From: Rhizoclosmatium globosum
Lineage: Eukaryota > Chytridiomycota > Chytridiomycetes > Chytridiales > Chytriomycetaceae
NCBI GenBank assembly: GCA_002104985.1
Contig: MCGO01000001.1
Coordinates: 1-64,000, forward strand
Length of the DNA stretch: 64,000 bases
Direction: 5' to 3'
How positions within the stretch are numbered: the stretch's first letter is position 1; each line of letters begins with the position of its first letter. The notes under the pieces were generated by a model. It had not been told where the DNA came from. It saw only the letters and a program-made list of their open reading frames with translations, and did no database searches. Positions 55,408-64,000 of the stretch are shown one piece after another. The position numbers were made by a program, and so were the translations under genes.

Positions 55408-56960
55408 TCAATGTGTTGTCCCTATGGAACGAACAGCCTTTGAGTTGGGAACTAAATACCATGGCGAAGTATATAACAGAGTCTGCTTTTGATAGATCGC
55501 GTTGTCTGTGCCAATTCCTAAAATTGATCCATCTGGCAACTGAGCAGTGCGCGTCACGCAACAAGAACCTTGGACTTTGGTCCAATCAGATTTCAACGTG
55601 CTTTTGAGGTAGAGGTATTTATCTGGTCCTGTTCCAAGCAGTGCGCCGCTATTCAATACAGTAATGTCAATAACCTTACCAGAATTCCACACTTGCTTCC
55701 ATCCAGCAGAAATTCCATCACGTGTATACAAGAGACCATCTATTCCAACGCCTACAAACGTACGCTTGTCGGAAAGAATGTCGATGCTTATCACAGAAAC
55801 TGAGCCAGGAACCTGAGTGCAAGACGCGAGCGTTTGGCACTTGTACAGCAAGTTATCCATACCAGCAGTTATAAATGTACCATCGGGTAACTGAATGAAA
55901 TCAAGAGCCTTTGTTTTGGCAATTTGACTCCAAGGACCTGCAAGTGAATACTTTCCCCAGAACGTGTTATCCATTTTGATTCCAACCAAGATAATCTTTG
56001 GCACAGGCATGGCTGAAATTTGTACAACAGATACAACGCTTCCAGTTCCTGGAATATAATCCCAAACTGCATCCAGGTTTGCTCGACGATACAAAACATA
56101 ATCATCACCAATGCCAACAAAACTTCCATTCAACAATGCGGCTGTTCTCAAAACACAGCATGAATTTTTGACTTCTTTCCATTTCAAGTCCACTTTTTCT
56201 CTGTAAACAAGTGTTCTTTCAGGCGTCGTTCCAAGAATCACTCCGTTTGTTAACACTGTGACATCAACAACATTTCCTGAATTGCGAATCAAATTCCACG
56301 ACGCAAACATGCCTGCTCGAGTGTAAAGTTTATTATCCATCCCAACGCCAATATACGTGGTCTTGTCTGGGAGGACGTCAATACTTTTCACATAACCAGA
56401 TCCAGGTATTTGCGTGCAAGTTTCAAGTGATGGACAAGCGTATAAGGTTTTATCCATTCCAACAGCAACAAAAGAAAGGTCGGGGAGTTGTACTAAATCG
56501 AGGATACGGAGACCGGGAATTGGTGCCCATTGATTGACAAAAGAAGATTTTTCCATCAGAGAATTGTCTCTGGTAACACCAATAAGATGTGTTGGGGTTG
56601 AAAACTGGGCAGGAACATATGCTCGAGACATCAATGTGAAGTCAGCAATCACACTGAACCCATACACCAAATCAAATGAAGCAAATGGAATATTAGTTGA
56701 GCCTGTCAAAAGGCTTGCATGTACTTTTGAGCTCGACCCAATGTCAAGGCTAAATGAATACCAAATGTCTGGCAAAGCAGCCTTGAAGAATAACGCCCCA
56801 TAGTTAGTGCCTAATCCAGAGCCTGATACAGTAAACGCCAAAACACTGTGTATATCAATTACGGAATCATTGTATACAATGAAGTTGGAAATGCTATTGC
56901 GAGCCTGGATTGAAATGTTGTCAAAAATAAATTATTCGAGACTTACAGAGTCAACTTACA
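55408..56960 (-). pseudogene. Tectonin-like beta-propeller protein, 5' end lost at a transposon insertion
   Basis: The main exon, 56904-55408, encodes 498 aa. It is built from short repeats with Gly-Val/Ile-Gly-x-D and LYxR/LYxC strands, as in tectonin or fungal lectin propellers. Two halves of about 200 residues are clear duplicates (CTQIPGSGYVKSIDVLPDK and CTQVPGSVSVISIDILSDK; LIRNSGNVVDVTVL and QVWNSGKVIDITVL). An acceptor precedes residue 1 of this exon and a donor lies at 56959. Only 20 bases of the upstream exon remain before the sequence turns into transposon terminal repeat at 56980. No start codon or signal peptide survives. Whether a substitute promoter lets it be expressed is unknown. 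Confidence 0.65.
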
Positions 56961-56979
56961 GGATAACTATAAGGAAGTT

Positions 56980-57072
56980 CCAAGGCGGCTCCCCGGGAGC
57001 CCGTGGCTCCCCCCCACTCATTGTGACTCATGGGGAGCCAACAAAGTTTGGGCTCCCCGGGAGCCGCCTTGG
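56980..57072. mobile_element. Small foldback element related to the MULE ends
   Basis: A 93-bp element. Its first 23 bases (CCAAGGCGGCTCCCCGGGAG and three more) are repeated inverted at its right end with one mismatch. The inner part carries GTGGCTCC and CACTCATTGTGACTCATG, which are also found just inside the ends of the large MULE elements at 61060 and 61660. It is therefore a deletion derivative (MITE-like) of the same family. Seventeen bases separate it from the large element. Confidence 0.8.
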
Positions 57073-57089
57073 TATCTGAGAAACATCTT

Positions 57090-60000
57090 CCAAGGCGGCT
57101 CCCCCACCGGCTCCCCACTATATACATTAACGTTTAAGTAGCTCCATCACATAATTTGAATAAATGCCCTCAGTATCAACCTTTACTTGTCAAATAATTT
57201 GAAAATGTGAAAACTAAACTGTACACGTTGTCCGATTGTGACCCATCTTTCCACATTTTCCACATTGAATCACTCGCTTCTTTGCTTCTTTCAACAGAGA
57301 GGAGTCGTTCTCATTTTGCCTAATCTTCTTTGACTTTTGGCGCCCTTCCTCCGTACAATGTGTTTTACGATCGGTTGGTGGACGGCCTACTCTTTGGCAC
57401 ATTTCTGGATCTTTCACGTCTGCCATTGTTTTTACTACATCACGCATCTCCTGACTGAGTTCTAATAGTTTTCGTGTTTTTTCGTTGTTATTTTGATTGA
57501 TTGCAGCTTTCGCAACAAAGTCACTTGTCTCCATCATTTGAGCATGGAACGCCGAGCTTGATAGAGCAACACTTGCAGAATCTGGAATTTGAGAAGCTGA
57601 TTTTAAAGCGTCCATCACATTGTTTCCAATGTTATTTACGTCAGAGATATCAAAATCAGGAATATTTCCATTGGCAATAGTAACAAATGGCTGTGATTGA
57701 ATGAGTAGATGAAGTTGAGTGCGTTGTTGCTTTTCCTCTGAGTACCAACGCTTCAAAATGAGGGTAATGTGAAATGCTGCAAATCCGGAGCGTATGGCAG
57801 CATGTATATGGGCACAAGGCAAGCCCCAGTTGGAAAGCCGTAAGCATGAGCAAAATACACTCCCATTTGACAACACAGCAAGATACTGTTTTGCAGATGT
57901 TGGACGGCCTGTGTGTGAACAAGCCAACACAACTTTAACATTATCCCGACCCAATTGATCAATAATTTCTGCTGTCGAAGAACACCGATTATTTGTTTGC
58001 AGTTCTCGTAATTTCGATGGCAGATCATTGTCATCAACGTAACTTCGTTCTTCAAAGTCCTGAAGTCTTGTTAGCTCAGATTTCCAGGTCTGTGATATAT
58101 CCGCAACTGAATAGAAGAAGCTTCGATTCATTTCCGACTTCTGATCGCCGAGAACCCAATCAGTGGTCCAAACTTTCAGCTGCTGGATGACTGGATCAAA
58201 TATTTGCGCCACTTCTCCGCTAAAGCTTCGATTTGTAGTCGTAGTGACGTGAATATACTTTGAATACAAATTGGTGGCTAGCTCTCGTTCTTCCACAGAC
58301 ATTGTTGCTTCAAACACATCTTTTAACGTTGGGTTTTTAGGAAGTCGCCTCTTGTAAACATCATGACGCTTCTCGTTGCGTTGGTCAGCAAACGAGCCAG
58401 CTGTCATTCGCGTTTTTACCCAAGCCATTCCCCATTGTTCCCTGATGCCATAAAGTTCATTCAGCACATCAGAAATCCGTAATTTTGCGGCAATACTGAT
58501 ATCAAATCCCTGCAATTTTTGACAGAGAGAAGAATAGCATGTATCAAATTGACTTGATGTGAAACAGTTTCGCAACTCCCACATGACACTGTATAATTCA
58601 GGCCAATGAACTCCAGCGCTTGCCTTGCAGTTCTTTACAAAATTAAGGATAAAAAGATGAAAAATACACGCAATCCGATACACATCTGGCCAAACTGCAA
58701 GCATAGCAGCTTCAAGAGACTTGTGTGCGTCTTTTATCACCGTCTTTGGTCGGTTGTTCGGAAAAAGGGAATCCAGCCATTCAAGCAACCAAGTATATGC
58801 AGCCAAGGTTTCGTGGTTGAAATACCAATGAAATAGAGATACTGTTCGAAACGTATTAGATGTACCTGTTCCAGTACCAAAAGGCATTTGTAGCGTATTA
58901 GTTTGGGCTGTCATATCCATTTGAATCACATCGTTGTACATCAAATAATTGCGATATTCAGATGGAGACATCCATGCAACACATGATAAACAGCCGTTTT
59001 CGTCCAAAAGAACCTGGTAGCGAAAATTTGAATTGAGTCGAGCCTGTTGCTCCATGGTGGCAAGTAAATGGGCAGACTGAGACAAATGCGTGGACTTTGA
59101 TCGCGAAATTGATCGCATATTGGTTAAAACCGATTCAACAGCTCTTGGAGCAAGGACGCGCTGAAGACCTTGAATTCGAAGTTGCTTTTCCACGTCCGCG
59201 GCTCCCATATCAGTGTTAACAAATTTCGAAATAAACTCTATTTCTGCAGTTGAGAACGATGTTGCTGTCCCGAGTATACCAAATTTACGTTCCTGAACAG
59301 GATCAAAACTCTCAAAGTGGCTGTCGTGACCATCTCTAACGTCTAGGAACAAGCTTAACTGTAACATTGAATGGTTGGTGATACTCCAACCATTTTCCGA
59401 TGAACTTATATTGATAGTAAATTGGCAGTCAGTCTTGATGCTTTTTCTGTTTCGTTGTTGTTCCGGATCATTTTGTTTGTTTGACTTGACCTTTGATCCA
59501 TCATTGTGCTTGCGTCGATTGCACGCAAGAGTGTACCGAGTGTATGGTTGTTTGTCAGGCTTTCCTCGAAATTTAACCAAGGTGATTCCAAATGCTAGAA
59601 ATCCAGATTGAATTGCGTCTATCGCCATTTCCATCGTTCCCCAGTTCCGCTTCGATATTTCAGCGAGAAAATCTTGGTACTGTGGGTTTAGCGAAGCAGG
59701 ATCATTGTTGAGAATACGAGGATCATTAAAATCTGGGTCAACATTCTTAAGAGCAATTTGTTCATCAAGGACAGCAGCGGAATGCTTGATAGCAGGCTTC
59801 CTAGAATAAAATCGAAATATTTCGGCATTAATAAATGGCGGAGTAAGGATTATCACTTACACATCAGACAAGGATGCCAAAGTAGAGGCTACGTCGAATT
59901 CAGCCTCTGTTGCAAGAGAATTCTGACACGCAAGTGTAAAGTCACGATCTTCTTGAGCAGCTATTGCATTTGAGATGGCTTGATGCTCTAAGTTCTCTTC

Positions 60001-61102
60001 CACTCCGAGATTAAAATCAGAGTTCCCGTTTACTTCAAGCAGCAATAACGACAAGATTTTGTATCTGAACTGCATGACAGATTTGGTGGTCCTGCATAAT
60101 TAATAAGGTTTCAGTACTGTTTTTTTAGAAAACGCGCCACATACCACTCAATATCACCATGATCTGCAAGCTCTCGAGATGCTGCCATACAGCATAATCC
60201 ACAACTGGTTGCGTCAGACTGTGCTGGATAGTTTTGAATCCTGGACACATGTGGATATTCCATTTGTTGCAGCAGGAAATACTGTCTCAAAGTGGAGTCC
60301 GCTTGATCTGGCATTAAAGTTCCACGTCGGTCCTGACCTATACTGTCACCCCAGCGCAGAGAAATTGATGGACCCGATACGTCAATCTCCAGTAGTTGAA
60401 AGTGCAAATCGGAATGGTAGACTGTAAAGAATGACAAGCACTCAGATTCTTGCAGACATTTCAGGATAAATCCGTCATCTTTTGATCGGAGCTGGTACAG
60501 GTTTAACAACAGTTGAAAACTCAAAACTCCCAAACCTCCTTCACAGTATGAACGCCGTTTCTGGCAAACGTGTCTTTGTAGGCACTGAAAACTTGCTGAA
60601 AGGGGAAAAGCGTCTGATTGGCCAGACTTCTACCCGCTTGATGGGCAAGGCAAAGAGTCGCGAAGTTGTTTGAAGATCCCCAAAGAACATGAAGATCCCC
60701 CGTCTCAATTGCTTTGGAATTCCAGTGTGCAAATATTTCATCAATTATGACATTGAAAATCATATGGTCTCCAGCAAGAGTGAGCAAGTGCTCCAATTTT
60801 AGGCCAAAGCTACCGAATTCCAAGTCAGTCCCCATTGACAAGAACGCCGTTTCCACAGACAGCCAAGACGGATCATCTCCTCGGTTTTGTAGCATCCAGC
60901 GATGAGCTTTGTCTTTGGCCAGATTGGCCATTGCGCTATTTGTTTCCAGTGTCCGGAAACATGTCCCACTTCCAGCCACTTCCTTCGTTCATCTCCATGA
61001 TCTCTCGCTTGCACAAAAAGATACGAAACTTATGACTCACGCATTTTATTATGACTCACAATGAGTGGGGGGGAGCCACAGGCTCCCGGGGAGCCGCCTT
61101 GG
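57090..61102 (-). mobile_element. Autonomous MULE-type DNA transposon, complete copy
   Basis: 4013 bp. Both ends begin CCAAGGCGGCTCCCC and then GC-rich subterminal repeats. The right end continues with the GTGGCTCC-type sequence and TGACTCA phrases, while the left end is shorter (CACCGGCTCCCCAC). One multi-exon transposase gene fills most of it. No convincing target-site duplication was seen (left flank ACATCTT, right flank TTTTTTCTA), which fits a rearranged or secondarily fused locus. Confidence 0.8.
57214..60931 (-). CDS. MULE transposase with Ulp1-type protease, FAR1-like, SWIM and zinc-knuckle domains
   Basis: Four exons: 60931-60536, 60491-60145, 60091-59861 and 59800-57214, 1186 aa. 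Residues about 40-260 form a C48 (Ulp1/SENP) cysteine-protease domain: YHSDLHFQLLEID with the His near 158-162, WGDS with the Asp near 181, and QSDATSCG with the oxyanion Gln near 223 and the Cys near 229. A FAR1/WRKY-GCM1-like DNA-binding region follows (NWGTMEMAIDAI, TDCQFTI, GHDSHFESF). The MULE catalytic core comes next: MDMTAQTN, VIKDAHKSL, CIFHLFILNFVKN. The SWIM finger CSCLRLSNWGLPCAH and the terminal CCHC knuckle CGKCGKMGHNRTTC close the protein. No stop or frameshift. The start is the first ATG in frame; GTG-led extension to 60979 is not needed. Confidence 0.88.
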
Positions 61103-61108
61103 TTTTTT

Positions 61109-61523
61109 CTAACTATAATCATCAAAATCAAACAGAATTTCAACATAAACATCAGTATCTAAATGCTCATCAGCCACATAAGCTGCATGCCGGAAATCGG
61201 GCGCTTTGAAAAGGTCATAAACAAACAGGTCTTCACGAGCGATCTTTTCATGAATGTTTTCCCCATAAACTGCAAATGCATCAAGTTTGTCAAACCAAGG
61301 ATAAAAATGAGGTTCGTTTTTGTCCTGACTCTGTTGCGGCGTTGCCGACACTCGAGCTTGTAACATGACTTAGATCATCAAAATAGTCTCAATAAACATT
61401 CTCACCTGGGGGTACATTTACGACGGAAACGGGTATATGTAAAGGTGTTGTTGGCTGGGGGGCATCGTATGCAGATACAACGGCGTTGGTAGCAATCACA
61501 ACAAAAGTGGCTAGAGATTTCAT
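61109..61523 (-). CDS. Small secreted protein between the two MULE copies
   Basis: Two exons, 61523-61406 and 61356-61109, 121 aa. A signal peptide is clear (MKSLATFVVIATNAVVSAYD), followed by a Pro/Thr-rich stretch and then a mixed, acidic, aromatic-rich domain (YPWFDKLDAFAVYGENIHEK, APDFRHAAYVADEH) ending FDFDDYS. No family recognised; cysteines are absent from the mature part. The stop codon lies six bases from the end of the left MULE, and the start lies 100 bases from the right one. It may be an intact small gene or the front part of a longer secreted enzyme that now stops at the insertion. Confidence 0.6.
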
Positions 61524-61622
61524 GTTTTGAACGAGTTTGTCTTTGATTCTAGGCTCGGTTTCAGCCTCGTCTTCTCGAATTAGGTCTTGTTGATAATCAT
61601 TTTAAATTTTTTTAAGAAAAAA

Positions 61623-64000
61623 CCAAGGCGGCTCCCCGGGAGCCTGTGGCTCCCCCCCACTCATTGTGAGTCATAATAAAATGCGTGAGTCATAAGTTTC
61701 GTATCTTTTTGTGCAAGCGAGAGATCATGGAGATGAACGAAGGAAGTGGCTGGAAGTGGGACATGTTTCCGGACACTGGAAACAAATAGCGCAATGGCCA
61801 ATCTGGCCAAAGACAAAGCTCATCGCTGGATGCTACAAAACCGAGGAGATGATCCGTCTTGGCTGTCTGTGGAAACGGCGTTCTTGTCAATGGGGACTGA
61901 CTTGGAATTCGGTAGCTTTGGCCTAAAATTGGAGCACTTGCTCACTCTTGCTGGAGACCATATGATTTTCAATGTCATAATTGATGAAATATTTGCACAC
62001 TGGAATTCCAAAGCAATTGAGACGGGGGATCTTCATGTTCTTTGGGGATCTTCAAACAACTTCGCGACTCTTTGCCTTGCCCATCAAGCGGGTAGAAGTC
62101 TGGCCAATCAGACGCTTTTCCCCTTTCAGCAAGTTTTCAGTGCCTACAAAGACACGTTTGCCAGAAACGGCGTTCATACTGTGAAGGAGGTTTGGGAGTT
62201 TTGAGTTTTCAACTGTTGTTAAACCTGTACCAGCTCCGATCAAAAGATGACGGATTTATCCTGAAATGTCTGCAAGAATCTGAGTGCTTGTCATTCTTTA
62301 CAGTCTACCATTCCGATTTGCACTTTCAACTACTGGAGATTGACGTATCGGGTCCATCAATTTCTCTGCGCTGGGGTGACAGTATAGGTCAGGACCGACG
62401 TGGAACTTTAATGCCAGATCAAGCGGACTCCACTTTGAGACAGTATTTCCTGCTGCAACAAATGGAATATCCACATGTGTCCAGGATTCAAAACTATCCA
62501 GCACAGTCTGACGCAACCAGTTGTGGATTATGCTGTATGGCAGCATCTCGAGAGCTTGCAGATCATGGTGATATTGAGTGGTATGTGGCGCGTTTTCTAA
62601 AAAAACAGTACTGAAACCTTATTAATTATGCAGGACCACCAAATCTGTCATGCAGTTCAGATACAAAATCTTGTCGTTATTGCTGCTTGAAGTAAACGGG
62701 AACTCTGATTTTAATCTCGGAGTGGAAGAGAACTTAGAGCATCAAGCCATCTCAAATGCAATAGCTGCTCAAGAAGATCGTGACTTTACACTTGCGTGTC
62801 AGAATTCTCTTGCAACAGAGGCTGAATTCGACGTAGCCTCTACTTTGGCATCCTTGTCTGATGTGTAAGTGATAATCCTTACTCCGCCATTTATTAATGC
62901 CGAAATATTTCGATTTTATTCTAGGAAGCCTGCTATCAAGCATTCCGCTGCTGTCCTTGATGAACAAATTGCTCTTAAGAATGTTGACCCAGATTTTAAT
63001 GATCCTCGTATTCTCAACAATGATCCTGCTTCGCTAAACCCACAGTACCAAGATTTTCTCGCTGAAATATCGAAGCGGAACTGGGGAACGATGGAAATGG
63101 CGATAGACGCAATTCAATCTGGATTTCTAGCATTTGGAATCACCTTGGTTAAATTTCGAGGAAAGCCTGACAAACAACCATACACTCGGTACACTCTTGC
63201 GTGCAATCGACGCAAGCACAATGATGGATCAAAGGTCAAGTCAAACAAACAAAATGATCCGGAACAACAACGAAACAGAAAAAGCATCAAGACTGACTGC
63301 CAATTTACTATCAATATAAGTTCATCGGAAAATGGTTGGAGTATCACCAACCATTCAATGTTACAGTTAAGCTTGTTCCTAGACGTTAGAGATGGTCACG
63401 ACAGCCACTTTGAGAGTTTTGATCCTGTTCAGGAACGTAAATTTGGTATACTCGGGACAGCAACATCGTTCTCAACTGCAGAAATAGAGTTTATTTCGAA
63501 ATTTGTTAACACTGATATGGGAGCCGCGGACGTGGAAAAGCAACTTCGAATTCAAGGTCTTCAGCGCGTCCTTGCTCCAAGAGCTGTTGAATCGGTTTTA
63601 ACCAATATGCGATCAATTTCGCGATCAAAGTCCACGCATTTGTCTCAGTCTGCCCATTTACTTGCCACCATGGAGCAACAGGCTCGACTCAATTCAAATT
63701 TTCGCTACCAGGTTCTTTTGGACGAAAACGGCTGTTTATCATGTGTTGCATGGATGTCTCCATCTGAATATCGCAATTATTTGATGTACAACGATGTGAT
63801 TCAAATGGATATGACAGCCCAAACTAATACGCTACAAATGCCTTTTGGTACTGGAACAGGTACATCTAATACGTTTCGAACAGTATCTCTATTTCATTGG
63901 TATTTCAACCACGAAACCTTGGCTGCATATACTTGGTTGCTTGAATGGCTGGATTCCCTTTTTCCGAACAACCGACCAAAGACGGTGATAAAAGACGCAC
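61623..64000 (+). mobile_element. Second MULE copy, inverted, cut by the window end
   Basis: Begins CCAAGGCGGCTCCCCGGGAG at 61623 and mirrors the left copy base for base as far as the window runs. The far end, with the second terminal repeat, lies beyond 64000. The flank AGAAAAAA just outside this end is also found, inverted, outside the facing end of the left copy. Confidence 0.85.
61794..64000 (+). CDS. MULE transposase, second copy (3' end outside window)
   Basis: Exons 61794-62189, 62234-62580, 62634-62864 and 62925 onward, the mirror of the left copy. Protease His, Asp, Gln and Cys, the FAR1-like region and the first catalytic Asp (MDMTAQTN) are present. The frame is open to the last base, where the second catalytic motif is just beginning. 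Apart from truncation by the window nothing distinguishes it from the left copy. Confidence 0.85.

Larger units (their letters stand above)
58725..64000. repeat. Large near-perfect inverted repeat (arms of at least 2.38 kb)
   Basis: Every position x from 58725 to 61102 pairs with 122725 minus x in 61623-64000. All open frames in the left arm recur with identical protein sequence in the right arm. The right arm is cut by the window end, so the true arm may be the whole 4-kb element. The arms are separated by a unique 520-bp spacer. Confidence 0.9.

Overview
The window is nuclear DNA of a fungus, most likely an early-diverging lineage and probably a chytrid. The evidence is compact genes on both strands, many short GT-AG introns (about 45-90 nt), fungal-type Zn2Cys6 regulators, an amino-acid permease of the fungal AAP type, a protein O-mannosyltransferase, and also families common in early-diverging fungi (TIR-like, Crypton-like, FAR1/MULE). 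The phylum is an inference from gene content; nothing here is a formal marker. Nearly every multi-exon model below was built by reading splice sites and checking that the phase closes to an open frame.

Layout. 1-3.2 kb: a PP1/PPZ-type phosphatase and a Thr-rich surface-like gene, both full of single-base frame breaks. 3.3-7.2 kb: intact NADH-cytochrome b5 reductase, then a convergent RIX1/PELP1-like gene. 7.5-9.4 kb: an asparagine synthetase with an internal deletion. 10-16 kb: three paralogous F-box-like genes with an amino-acid permease between them. 16-20 kb: a TIR-like/TPR protein and a double-zinc-cluster regulator. 20-23 kb: a tandem pair of YAP-like bZIP genes. 23-25 kb: a tail-to-tail pair of cysteine-rich wall/secreted proteins. 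25-26.7 kb: a tRNA-Arg, a damaged tRNA-Glu and a nested foldback. 26.6-31.8 kb: a 1434-aa tyrosine recombinase with two PHD-like fingers, bounded by a 13-bp direct repeat, best read as a Crypton-type element. 32.7-34.5 kb: a PIF1-type helicase. 35.5-45.4 kb: small and housekeeping genes (cysteine-rich repeat protein, hypothetical proteins, V-ATPase subunit e, mitochondrial uL11, a SNF2 ATPase with a bromodomain between its lobes, PLAC8 protein). 45.6-50 kb: two tandem double-zinc-cluster regulators. 50-55.3 kb: protein O-mannosyltransferase and a PNPOx-FNR fusion flavoprotein. 55.4-64 kb: a tectonin-like gene cut at its 5' end by transposon sequence, followed by two identical MULE elements in inverted orientation around a small secreted-protein gene.

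The most unusual parts are the Crypton-like element and the inverted MULE pair, whose transposase carries a Ulp1-type protease domain. The window also has clear damage (frame breaks at 0.4-2.5 kb, a deletion at 8.37 kb, a frameshift at 24.48 kb, an eroded tRNA). Some of it has the look of sequence error at a contig end rather than biology, so those calls should be tested against reads first.
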